NCBI GenBank assembly: GCA_051000755.1
Contig: JBPCNZ010000090.1
Location: 1 to 48,425, forward strand
DNA: 48,425 nucleotides
Source: JALZAH01 sp051000755
GTDB taxonomy: Bacteria > Actinomycetota > Acidimicrobiia > Acidimicrobiales > Palsa-688
Direction: 5' to 3'
Shown: piece after piece, positions 1 through 6,577 of the stretch
Layout: each line of letters opens with the position of its first letter
How positions within the stretch are numbered: the stretch's first letter is position 1
Position numbers and translations under genes: made by a program
The notes under the pieces: model-generated
What the model was told of the DNA's origin: nothing
The model's database searches: none
The model's input: only the letters and a program-made list of their open reading frames with translations

Positions 1-118
1 CGCCCCAAGAGCCTCATCGAGCTGCTCGCGCAGCGACCGTCCGGCCACACCACTGGTCTACCAACTAGCGCGCGCTCAGTGGTGGACCACCACACTCTCC
101 GCGCGCAACCCACCTGAA
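1..118 (+). other. Possible 3' end of an ORF entering from the left edge
   Basis: Reading frame 1 is open from the window edge to a TGA at 116-118, giving about 38 residues. I do not recognise the peptide and see no domain. It could be the tail of a real gene outside the window or a chance open frame. The following stretch to the IS end at about 219 is unusually C- and A-rich for this genome and holds nothing I can identify. Confidence 0.2.
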
Positions 119-218
119 TGCTTACCACCAAAGAACCCCAACAACCCCTTTACAGCCTCCTCCCCAACGGCCTAAAACCAACCCGAAGCGAACACGATTT
201 CAACCATGAAGGTTGAGG

Positions 219-827
219 GACTGTCTCATTAACGGTGTAACTGGTTCTTCTCGAATGAGTGAGTCTCAGTTATTTCGTTGAAGAGATTATACGTCCGGGG
301 AATGCGACTGTAAAGGCATTGAGCGCGCCTTTCCATCGGTTCGACCATCGCTGGCGGCCGACGCCGGTCGGGTCCAGGCTCATGATGGCCAGGTACACGC
401 ACTTGAGCGCCGCAGGCTCGGTCGGGAAGTGCCCGCGGGCCTTGACGGCCTTGCGGATCCGGGCGTTGACGCTCTCGATCGCGTTCGTGGTGTAGATCAC
501 TCGACGGACCTCCTGGTCGAAGCTGAGGAAGGGGACGAACTCCGCCCAGGCGTTCTCCCACAGCCGCACGATCGCCGGGTACTTGGTCTCCCAGACCTCC
601 GCGAGCTCGGCGAGGCGCTCAAGGGCGGCGGCTTCGGTGGGGGCGGTGTAGATCGGTTTGAGGTCCTTGGCGATCGCTGGCCAGTCCCGACGACTTGCGT
701 AGCGGAAGCTGGCCCGGATCAGGTGAACGACACAGGTTTGAACGATGGTCTGGGGCCAGATCGTTGCCACCGCGTCGGCCAGGCCGCTCAGCCCGTCGCA
801 AACCAAGATGCACACGTCCGCCACTGA
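219..827 (-). mobile_element. Truncated IS256-family insertion sequence
   Basis: The element keeps the 3' half of a Mutator/IS256-type transposase gene and about 50 bp beyond its stop, reaching a likely terminal sequence near 219-245 that begins GGGACTGTCTCATTAACGG. The opposite end is missing: homology stops abruptly near 827, inside the transposase. Without the other terminal repeat or the first catalytic Asp it cannot move by itself. The outer boundary is inferred from the usual layout, in which the terminal repeat lies shortly after the transposase stop. The flanking base composition differs from the rest of the window. Confidence 0.6.
270..827 (-). pseudogene. IS256-family transposase, C-terminal remnant
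   Basis: This is the C-terminal half (about 186 residues) of a roughly 400-residue Mutator-type transposase, a DDE enzyme that cuts and joins IS ends. The remnant starts at VADVCILVCDGLSGL, which carries the second catalytic Asp. It continues through the C..H motif (TCVVHLIRASF), which is typical of the family, and the TTNAIESVNARIRK motif with the catalytic Glu. The family's first Asp and N-terminal DNA-binding region are absent. The open frame extends upstream to about 908, but those residues do not resemble the family, so I place the breakpoint near 827. It lies beside a toxin-antitoxin pair, as expected in accessory DNA. Confidence 0.8.
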
Positions 828-1132
828 GAAGGCCCCCGCATCAATCTGGCTATCGGGCTCACCTGCACCAAGGAGAACCGAGCTTTGCCGGGCACCCACC
901 ATTCTCACCCCTCGTGGCGGCCACCGGCAATGCCGATCTGGCTATGAGATGCTGCCGTCTGAACTCGCGGCAGCTGAGCCGGTCAGAGCGTGCAGTCAAA
1001 GCGGTCGGACGTGTCCCGGAGTGGCAAGAGGGGCCGCGCCATAATGTGCGCGCCGAATCACACTGCGCCGGCTCCTTCCCGCCGCCGCATATCGGCTCAT
1101 CCGGTCTTCCAAGGGCTCGCAGACACCCGTCG
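828..1132. other. No recognisable gene between IS remnant and toxin-antitoxin operon
   Basis: About 305 bp with short open frames on both strands, none with a convincing start, motif or family resemblance. It follows the IS256 breakpoint and may contain other decayed mobile DNA, but I could not identify any. Confidence 0.5.
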
Positions 1133-1165
1133 CTTGGTGAGTGGGGTGGCGTCACCAAGTATGAT
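1133..1165 (+). promoter_or_regulatory. Operator palindrome plus -10 of the toxin-antitoxin operon
   Basis: A perfect inverted repeat, CTTGGTGA (1133-1140) and TCACCAAG (1152-1159), is separated by 11 nt. It is followed directly by TATGAT (1160-1165), a near-consensus -10 element, and then 6 nt before the antitoxin ATG at 1172. The arm centres are 19 bp apart, about two helical turns, so a dimeric DNA-binding protein could bind both arms from one face and block the -10. Autoregulation by the AbrB/MazE-like antitoxin is the natural reading and is an inference. The -10 spacing implies a leaderless mRNA. Confidence 0.7.
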
Positions 1166-1171
1166 GGGTGC

Positions 1172-1411
1172 ATGACCGGCATTCAGGAGTACGTCGTCTC
1201 GTCGTCGGGCCAAATGTCGCTCCCTGCGGCAGCGCGACACAGGTGGGAACTCGACCAGGGAGGGCCCGTCGACGTCTTCGACCTTGGCTTCGGGGTCCTC
1301 ACGGTTCCTCGAGGCGAGGGCAGGAGGCTGCTGAGCGATCTGCTCAGCCGCGACAAGCACGCCGCACGAGTTCGGGCGCTCGGCGAGGACGCCGATCTCG
1401 CCACTACGTGA
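1172..1411 (+). CDS. AbrB/MazE-family antitoxin
   Basis: A 79-residue protein of the swapped-hairpin AbrB/MazE/SpoVT class. The core runs from about residue 6 to 45 (VSSSGQMSLPAAARHRW, then GGPVDVFDLGFGVLTVP), matching the strand-loop-strand pattern that dimerises to bind DNA. The C-terminal 30 residues are charged and probably wrap the toxin. The ATG at 1172 sits 6 nt after a TATGAT -10 element. The stop overlaps the GTG of the next gene by 4 nt (GTGA), the usual coupling in type II toxin-antitoxin operons. It probably represses its own promoter through the palindrome at 1133-1159. Confidence 0.75.
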   Translation: MTGIQEYVVSSSGQMSLPAAARHRWELDQGGPVDVFDLGFGVLTVPRGEGRRLLSDLLSRDKHAARVRALGEDADLATT

Positions 1412-1839
1412 GCAAGGCGCTGTTGGACGACCACCTCCTCAGAGACCTGCTGGCCGACGAGGTGGGTGACGGGCTCGCCCGGGTACTTGTCGAGCGCGAG
1501 CCAGCCACCACCAACCTGTTCCTCTTCCGGCTGTCCAAGAGCGTGGTCTCTGCTCGGGGCGGGAGCCTCACGGGATCATGGCGACCCGAGCAGCGCCGTG
1601 AGTTGGGTCGAGTTCTCATGCTGCTGCCGGTATCGGTCGAGGTCGTACCGCTTCGTCAGCTCACCTATCGCATGGCCGAGATCAGCGACGCCCACCGAGT
1701 TTCGACCCTCGGCGCAGAGGCCGTCGCTGCTGCCGAGCACCTCGACGCGCCGCTGTATGTCTGGGAGGGCGACGACGGACCGGGGATCCGCTCTGCGATG
1801 GCATCGGTTGGAGCCGCTTACATGGCACTCGCACACTGA
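1408..1839 (+). CDS. PIN-like toxin of a type II toxin-antitoxin pair
   Basis: A 143-residue protein starting at GTG 1408, translationally coupled to the antitoxin by a 4-nt overlap. The N-terminus (KALLDDHLLRDLLADE) resembles the first strand and acidic residue of PIN-domain ribonucleases. Near the C-terminus, GAEAVAAAEHLDAPLYVW fits the PIN helix-strand segment that usually carries the third acidic residue, although the usual Asp is replaced (GAEA). The size matches VapC-type toxins (about 130-145 residues). The active site looks degenerate, so ribonuclease activity is uncertain. The toxin role rests mainly on gene pairing and on resemblance to actinobacterial MazE-linked proteins. Confidence 0.6.
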   Translation: MSKALLDDHLLRDLLADEVGDGLARVLVEREPATTNLFLFRLSKSVVSARGGSLTGSWRPEQRRELGRVLMLLPVSVEVVPLRQLTYRMAEISDAHRVSTLGAEAVAAAEHLDAPLYVWEGDDGPGIRSAMASVGAAYMALAH

Positions 1840-2147
1840 TCCGTCCGACCGCCCGGATCTGTCAACCCCGTCGCACAGATTGTCGTCCCGGAACATCACT
1901 CGAGGGACCACGCACCGGCGCTCAGATCGGCACTCAAGTGGGCGTTTAACCGGCGATCGCGGTTGCGGACACTCCTGAGGACGCTCGTTTGGTCACCCGT
2001 GTAACCGACGAACTTGCGGTACCAGACTGCGACATAACGTGCGCTCATAATTTCGAGCCGCAGCACCGAGCGACCGGTGCAAAACGGCACGTCCGGTGCG
2101 CCCCCGACCCGGCGCGATAGCACCCCTGATCTCACGAGAAAGCAGCT
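1840..2147. other. Intergenic stretch with no supported gene
   Basis: About 308 bp between the toxin stop and the stop of the reverse-strand YbjQ-like gene. A reverse-strand open frame at 1896-2135 (79 codons) has no recognisable motif and no clear ribosome binding site. I see no strong hairpin. Confidence 0.5.
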
Positions 2148-3095
2148 TCAGGTCCTTGCTGAGCACCCCGGACGGTATCGGGGCCGGCGTCCGCCTTGAG
2201 GTTCTCTTCTCCTCTCTGTCAGCTGACGTGGGGATCCTGTGGGCGGTGGACCAATCGTTCCGGGCGGACGGCTAAGTGTCGACGGGGAGGACGAGTTGGG
2301 GTTGGGGGTAAGGTGGTCGGCGCGGAGGGGCCGTACGGCGGTGCCGATGGCAAAGAACTCGATGATGTGGTCACCCCAGAAGTGGGATTTCTCGATAAGT
2401 TGTACTCCGACGATCCCTTCGGCGCCCAAGGCGATCGCTTCGGCTTGCATCCGTTCCATGGCGAGCTCTCGGGCTTCATAGAGGGCTTGGGTGAAGGTGG
2501 TCAACTCGGTGTTGCGGGTTGTGGTGGTCGCAGTCTGCGTGAAAGTGCGGTGCGCTACGTGGTAGACGCAGGTGCCCATGACCATGCCGAGCGGGGCGTA
2601 ACCGGTCTGGACGAGGGTCCAGAAGTCCTGTCCTGAAAGGTCGGACGTGAAGGGCGTGCCGTGGTCGTTGCGCCATGACCTGGGCTCGGTTTCGGCGCTG
2701 ACGGCGGTACCGATGGCGACGAACTCGGCGGAGTGCTTGCCCCATTCGTAGAAGTTGGCTTCGAGGCGCACCCCGACGATGCCGTCGGCTTCGAGGATGG
2801 TCGCCTCCGCTTCCATGCGTTGCATGGCGAGCTCCCTCGCGGAGTACATGGCTTGGGAGAGGTTGGTGAGTTCTTGGTTCTTCCGCCAGGACCTCCCCTG
2901 GAGTCCGATGTGGTACACCGAGCTGCCGAAGACAAGGCCTCGGGGACGGAATCCGGCTTGGCGGACGAGCAGGAACTCGTTGACTGACAGGTCGGATGTG
3001 AACAGGCCGGTACCGTCTTGAGAGGGTTCGAGCTCTTGTAGTCGGCGCAGGGCGTCGGCGGGGAGACTGCCAGCGGAATCATCGACCTCGGTCAC
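2148..3095 (-). CDS. Tandem YbjQ-like (DUF74) domain protein A
   Basis: This 315-residue protein contains two copies of a YbjQ/DUF74-like domain, annotated in databases as heavy-metal-binding. Domain 1 is at about 31-133 and domain 2 at about 148-254. Both begin FTSDLS, pass through a G-x-x-VYH strand, carry an AR.LAM.RM.AEA helix and a (G/A)DGIVGV strand, and end in IGTAV. An N-terminal LP..A..R motif (11-18) precedes them, and a Pro-rich, disordered tail follows from about 260. There is no signal peptide and no Cys/His cluster, so metal binding is not evident. The GTG start at 3095 is supported by GGAGGT 6 nt upstream (3102-3107). It is transcribed divergently from protein B. Confidence 0.8.
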   Translation of the reverse strand: MTEVDDSAGSLPADALRRLQELEPSQDGTGLFTSDLSVNEFLLVRQAGFRPRGLVFGSSVYHIGLQGRSWRKNQELTNLSQAMYSARELAMQRMEAEATILEADGIVGVRLEANFYEWGKHSAEFVAIGTAVSAETEPRSWRNDHGTPFTSDLSGQDFWTLVQTGYAPLGMVMGTCVYHVAHRTFTQTATTTTRNTELTTFTQALYEARELAMERMQAEAIALGAEGIVGVQLIEKSHFWGDHIIEFFAIGTAVRPLRADHLTPNPNSSSPSTLSRPPGTIGPPPTGSPRQLTERRREPQGGRRPRYRPGCSART

Positions 3096-3155
3096 TTCGC
3101 TACCTCCGTCGCTCCCCGACCACTCGGTTGGGTCGGGCTCGGGGATCAGCCTCGC
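3096..3155. promoter_or_regulatory. Divergent control region between YbjQ-like genes A and B
   Basis: Only 60 bp separate the two divergent start codons, so the genes must share regulatory DNA if both are transcribed from here. The Shine-Dalgarno sequence of gene A (GGAGGT on the minus strand, 3102-3107) is clear. I do not see an obvious TANNNT -10 element on either strand, unlike many other genes in this window. Confidence 0.4.
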
Positions 3156-4100
3156 ATGGCCGAACCGTCGATGCAGCCCACGGAGGACCGAGTCTGGCGA
3201 TGTCTGCTCAGATGGGGTGTGACCGTTTCCTTGGGTGAGCTGGCCGTCGGGGCGCTACGTGCGCACGAGAACGCCCCGGCCGGACAGGAGCACTCGAGGA
3301 TTCCGGCCACGGAGAGCAACGCCTCTGGACTTGCCGCTTTGGAGCGGGCCGGGTGGGAGGTCCTCGGGCTGGTTGGTGGAGGCGCCGTCTACCATGTGGG
3401 CGTCGTGGGCTGGCCTCAAGGCAATGTTGAGGTCGGCCAGCTCTCCCAGGCCCTGTACGGGGCTCGCCACAAGGCCATAGACACGCTGCGACACGAAGGG
3501 TTCCGGCTGGGCGCCGATGGTGTGTTGAAGGTGCAGGTCGATGTTCATTTCCTGCAGGATCAACGCCATCTTCCTCGCTTCGTGGCTACCGGTACCGCCG
3601 TGCGACGCCGGGCGGAGGGCGCCACCGAGCGCAGCGCCAACACCGAGGTCTTCGTAACACCGGCAACAGGCATGGAGTTCACTCGGTTGGAGGCGGCCGG
3701 CTACCGGCCGGTCGGCCTGGTGCTCGGTAGCTGCGTGTACCACGTGGCGAGGCGCGCACCCTCGCAGGCGGCCGCCTCTATGAACCGGAATGGGGAGATG
3801 ACCGCCTACACCATGGCGCTTTATGAAGCCAGGGAGCTGGCCATGCAGCGTCTCCAGGCTGAGGCTCGTGACCTCGGTGCCGACGGTGTCGTGGGCGTGG
3901 TGACCACGCAGCAGGCACACGTATGGGGTAGCCGTGCCATCGAGTTCTACGCCATGGGGACGGCCGTCCGGGCTGCCCGCTCGGGCCTCCACGCCACCGA
4001 GGCAGCCCTGACCGTTCCACTGAACGATCCCGTCATCGTCACCGACCCTGCCGTGATCATCCGACCGCCGACCGAGCCTGGCGACGGGAGCACACCGTGA
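3156..4100 (+). CDS. Tandem YbjQ-like (DUF74) domain protein B
   Basis: This 314-residue paralogue of protein A has two YbjQ-like domains. The first, at about 58-150, contains GGGAVYHVG, SQALYGAR, GADGVLKVQV and VATGTAVRR and is the more divergent. The second, at about 165-275, contains GSCVYHVARR, ALYEARELAMQRLQAEA, GADGVVGVV and YAMGTAVR and is very close to protein A. A Pro/Thr-rich tail follows. Biochemical function is unknown; the fold family forms oligomeric rings in solved relatives, by my recollection. The ATG at 3156 lacks a good ribosome binding site, so the true start could lie downstream. The next gene follows after 43 nt in the same direction. Confidence 0.75.
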   Translation: MAEPSMQPTEDRVWRCLLRWGVTVSLGELAVGALRAHENAPAGQEHSRIPATESNASGLAALERAGWEVLGLVGGGAVYHVGVVGWPQGNVEVGQLSQALYGARHKAIDTLRHEGFRLGADGVLKVQVDVHFLQDQRHLPRFVATGTAVRRRAEGATERSANTEVFVTPATGMEFTRLEAAGYRPVGLVLGSCVYHVARRAPSQAAASMNRNGEMTAYTMALYEARELAMQRLQAEARDLGADGVVGVVTTQQAHVWGSRAIEFYAMGTAVRAARSGLHATEAALTVPLNDPVIVTDPAVIIRPPTEPGDGSTP

Positions 4101-4143
4101 ACGTCGCTCCCATGGACACCAGAATCCTTCTTGGTCAGCGGCA

Positions 4144-5100
4144 ATGATCAAGCGCCGGCCAGAACCTCGCCTGGCGCCAGCCGCGGCGCGGCGCATCCAG
4201 GACGCAGCGTCGGCGAAGGTTTGGTCCTCAAGCCTGCCGGCGGGCCAGGAGGCCGCCGTGCGGGCCGTGGGACTGGGTCCGGCCGGTGTTGTTACCGCCA
4301 GTGTCCTCTCATGGCCGTTCCCCTACCGCTACCCTCAAGCGCTCGTAGGAAGAGGACGGATACAGACCGGGTTCCCGGGACCTTCCGGCCTCGCCCCGCA
4401 AGTCCCGGACGACTCACTGTCCGCCAAGCGCGCCGGCGGATTCCTTCGGGACTACGAGACGAACACGACCGGCGGGCTGCTGGGGGGAATGGGATTCAGC
4501 TGGCAGCGCGTCGTCTATGAGTACCAACAACACCAGTTGTTCGACGCAGTCATCGACCAGCTGCGCAGCGAGGCCGAGGGTCTCGCCGCCCACGGGATCA
4601 TGGCCGTCAAGGTCGAATGGGTTCGGCGACCGCGGCTCGACTACCGCGAGCTACACGTGACCGAGGTCAAAGCGACCGGTGTCGCCGTCAGGTCCGGCGC
4701 CACACGTCCACCTACTCCCATATTCACGGCTACCGCCTCGGGAGCCGAAATGGCACAGCTGCTTCGAACGGGCCTGGCGCCATCCGAAGCAGTCGCCGGC
4801 ATCGGGGTGGTGCGCGCCGACCTCGGCAAGTCCGGCCGGGCCCAACTACGCTCACTCGGCAGCGGCGAAGTCGAGCAGTACTCCGAGGCGGTACAGAAGA
4901 GTCTCTCCATCGCCTTCAAAGACATCGAGCGACGAGCGAGCCCTCACGGTGACCTCGTCGTTGGCTGCGAACCCCACATCAGCTTCGAACGAATTGTCGG
5001 GGCGGGAGTGCAAACCTGCACCTGGGTAACAGGGACCGCAGTTCGCCATTTCGCCGCCCCCGAAGAACAAAACCCGATACAGATCATGCCGCTGCGCTGA
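4144..5100 (+). CDS. Divergent tandem YbjQ-like protein C
   Basis: A 318-residue protein whose order of elements matches proteins A and B, although sequence identity is low. An N-terminal L.PAAARRI motif (about 11-18) precedes two YbjQ-like halves. The first ends VKATGVAVRSG near residue 182. The second contains EVEQYSEAVQKSLSIAF, a G.LVVG strand and VTGTAVRHF near 300. The first half has a long insertion rich in Gly and Pro (about 50-120). It is probably co-transcribed with gene B (43-nt gap). The start is weakly supported, with no clear Shine-Dalgarno sequence. Membership in the YbjQ group is inferred from architecture and context rather than from strong motif identity. Confidence 0.65.
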   Translation: MIKRRPEPRLAPAAARRIQDAASAKVWSSSLPAGQEAAVRAVGLGPAGVVTASVLSWPFPYRYPQALVGRGRIQTGFPGPSGLAPQVPDDSLSAKRAGGFLRDYETNTTGGLLGGMGFSWQRVVYEYQQHQLFDAVIDQLRSEAEGLAAHGIMAVKVEWVRRPRLDYRELHVTEVKATGVAVRSGATRPPTPIFTATASGAEMAQLLRTGLAPSEAVAGIGVVRADLGKSGRAQLRSLGSGEVEQYSEAVQKSLSIAFKDIERRASPHGDLVVGCEPHISFERIVGAGVQTCTWVTGTAVRHFAAPEEQNPIQIMPLR

Positions 5101-5160
5101 CCGAGATGGGCGGCCGAGGCTTCGCTTGCCTTGACTCGCGACCGGCAATCGGAAACGGAG

Positions 5161-5183
5161 CGGACCTCAACGGGCGGGGTCCG
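5161..5183. terminator. Weak hairpin between convergent genes
   Basis: CGGACC (5161-5166) pairs with GGTCCG (5178-5183) across an 11-nt loop, in the 84-bp gap between the convergent ends of gene C and the small partner gene. There is no T-run on either side, so termination is only a possibility. Confidence 0.25.
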
Positions 5184-5184
5184 G

Positions 5185-5568
5185 TCACTGCATTCTCTCC
5201 TGAAGGGCCAGCCGGACCTCCATGCTCCGCTGCGCCTCTGCCGTCAGCGAAGCGGCAAGAAGATCGAGCCAGCCATCCAACGTCACCTCAGTCGAGCGGA
5301 TGCAGACTCCCCGCACCATCTGGTCGACCCACGCAACCGACCTTGACCGCTCGGTTTCAATCCGAAACCGGCCCGGACCCAGATCGACCACCAGCGAGCT
5401 GACATGACGTCGAGCTGCCCAACCAGCCGACCGCACCTCAACCTGCCCAGGCAGCGCCCGACTGAGTCGCTCCGCCAACCCATCCACTAGGTCCGTGTTA
5501 TCCAAGCCGCGCCGAAGGAGCTCAGCGGACACGGCGAAACCCATCCCGTCGCTCACCCAACCGAGCAT
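5185..5568 (-). CDS. Small conserved-looking protein next to the YbjQ-like cluster
   Basis: A 127-residue protein read from ATG 5568; the open frame extends further upstream, but a purine-rich GAGGGAGG lies about 14 nt before this ATG. The N-terminal third is helical (LVDGLAERLSRALPGQVEV). The middle is a run of beta strands (SSLVVDLGPGRFRIETER, then VDQMVRGVCIRSTEVTL). The C-terminus is a helical segment with W and L (DGWLDLLAASLTAEAQRS). I recall small proteins of this pattern next to YbjQ-like genes in other actinobacteria, but I cannot verify that here. It has no signal peptide and no catalytic motif. It converges on gene C and may be a partner subunit of the cluster. Confidence 0.6.
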   Translation of the reverse strand: MLGWVSDGMGFAVSAELLRRGLDNTDLVDGLAERLSRALPGQVEVRSAGWAARRHVSSLVVDLGPGRFRIETERSRSVAWVDQMVRGVCIRSTEVTLDGWLDLLAASLTAEAQRSMEVRLALQERMQ

Positions 5569-5781
5569 ACGATCCGGCGGGTCCTCCCTCCCGCAAGTCC
5601 GAGCTGCTGGGCTTGAAGCGGATTCGGCGATCCGAAGTCCCCAGCGCGCCACAGAACTCCGCGCCATAACGACGACGGTCAGCCAGTTGCGGCCGTGCCA
5701 GATCGGCACCTCTGGTGCTCTCAGAGTGCCTCAGAACGCCGATGCCGAACGTTCTCTCGTCGCTGTCCCTGATGGCCGGGA
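5569..5781. other. Intergenic stretch, nothing recognised
   Basis: About 213 bp upstream of the small reverse-strand gene and downstream of the Mrr remnant. It should contain the promoter of the small gene, but no clear -10 element or operator is visible. Confidence 0.4.
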
Positions 5782-5975
5782 CTAGGACGAGAGGGTGCTG
5801 GACGCCGGGTCGTCGTCCTCGTCGAAGAAGTCCGGGTGGAGGATCACCTCCTCCTCGATCCGCTCCCGAACCTAAAGGCCGAGCCGAAAGTCGCGGAGCA
5901 GCTCGCAAAGGCGCTCACCGTCGATCAGCTCAACTGGCCGCGCACCATCACGACGAGATGAGGACCCTTCCTGGC
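5782..5975 (-). pseudogene. Mrr-type restriction endonuclease, C-terminal remnant with in-frame stop
   Basis: The minus strand encodes RPVELIDGERLCELLRDFRLGL, then an in-frame TAG near 5872, then VRERIEEEVILHPDFFDED up to a final TAG at 5782-5784. LIDGERL-ELL--(F/Y)-(L/V)G- is the hallmark C-terminus of Mrr-like type IV restriction endonucleases, and the reading past the stop keeps the family's charged tail. So this is the last roughly 65 codons of a decayed gene with a nonsense mutation. The catalytic D...ExK region is absent from the window. Homology fades upstream near 5975, about 145 bp from the 3' end of the tRNA-Arg gene, which fits leftover DNA from an integration or deletion. Confidence 0.7.
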
Positions 5976-6073
5976 TCTCCCTCGTGGCGATCTCCTCCCA
6001 CGCTCCTCCCAATCGTCTCCCAAAAACAGCGGCAAATGGCGGTATCGGACGGGTCTGGGCGGTCAAACGAGGA

Positions 6074-6109
6074 AGGCCCTGACCTGCACGAATGCGCTGG
6101 TCAGGGCCT
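6074..6109 (-). terminator. Hairpin terminator downstream of tRNA-Arg
   Basis: A perfect 11-bp inverted repeat, AGGCCCTGACC (6074-6084) and GGTCAGGGCCT (6099-6109), has a 14-nt loop. It lies 9 nt beyond the encoded CCA of the tRNA in the direction of transcription. The T-tract on the minus-strand side is weak (TCCTCGTTT), whereas the plus-strand side has TGTTTTCC, so it may act in both directions. Confidence 0.65.
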
Positions 6110-6118
6110 GTTTTCCGC

Positions 6119-6193
6119 TGGTGCCCCCGGCAGGATTCGAACCTGCGCACCCGGCTCCGGAGGCCGGTGCTCTATCCCCTGAGCTACGAGGGC
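6119..6193 (-). tRNA. tRNA-Arg (anticodon CCG)
   Basis: The minus strand folds into a complete cloverleaf of 75 nt. The acceptor stem pairs GCCCTCG with CGGGGGC (one U-G pair). The D-arm is GCTC/GAGC, and the anticodon stem CCGGC/GCCGG encloses the loop CTCCGGA with anticodon CCG, reading CGG. The T-arm GCAGG/CCTGC surrounds TTCGAAT, and the discriminator A is followed by an encoded CCA. The 3' end faces the accessory region at 1-6118. tRNA-Arg 3' ends are frequent integrase targets, but I did not find a second copy of the 3' end inside the window. Confidence 0.95.
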
Positions 6194-6577
6194 CCTTGTG
6201 CTGCGGGGCGAACTGGCCTGGGATGCCAGGCCCGTCACCTTAGCCGCCGAGCCTCGATCCTCGGGCGCCGGTCCGAGACCAGCCCCGTCGCCGTCCGCCG
6301 GCGGCGGCCCACTAGCCGCCGGTTGCCGGTCTGGGGCACCAGTTGCGGTGGAGTGTCGCTGAGCGCCGGATTTCGGAGCGGTGACACACACCGTCGATAG
6401 ACGACACACCGCCGACCGGACCTGGCCCCCGGCCACTGCCGGCGACCCGGCCCACCCGCGTCCCGCCGCCCCGCCGCGCCGCCGAGCAGCCCGTTCCGCC
6501 CCGAGCAGCCCGCCCCGCCCCAGCAGCCCGAGCGGTCCACCCGGGGAACGCTCCCACGGGTCGCCTACATTGGGTCC
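6194..6577. other. C-rich intergenic region with response-regulator promoter
   Basis: This stretch of 384 bp has no supported gene. From about 6440 to 6550 it is strongly C-rich and G-poor on the plus strand, with imperfect copies of GAGCAGCCCG. At 6566-6571 is TACATT, ending 6 nt before the GTG start of the response regulator, which fits a -10 element for a leaderless transcript. Confidence 0.55.

Noticed and set aside
1896..2135. Reverse-strand open frame of 79 codons
   Set aside because: No start signal, no motif, and composition unlike the neighbouring genes; probably chance.
2148..4100. Heavy-metal resistance role for the YbjQ-like proteins
   Set aside because: The label comes from family naming; there are no Cys/His clusters, metal regulators or transporters nearby.
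6119..6193. Search for an attachment-site duplicate of the tRNA 3' end within the window
   Set aside because: I found no second copy of the CCA-proximal sequence in positions 1-6118, so no att pair is claimed.
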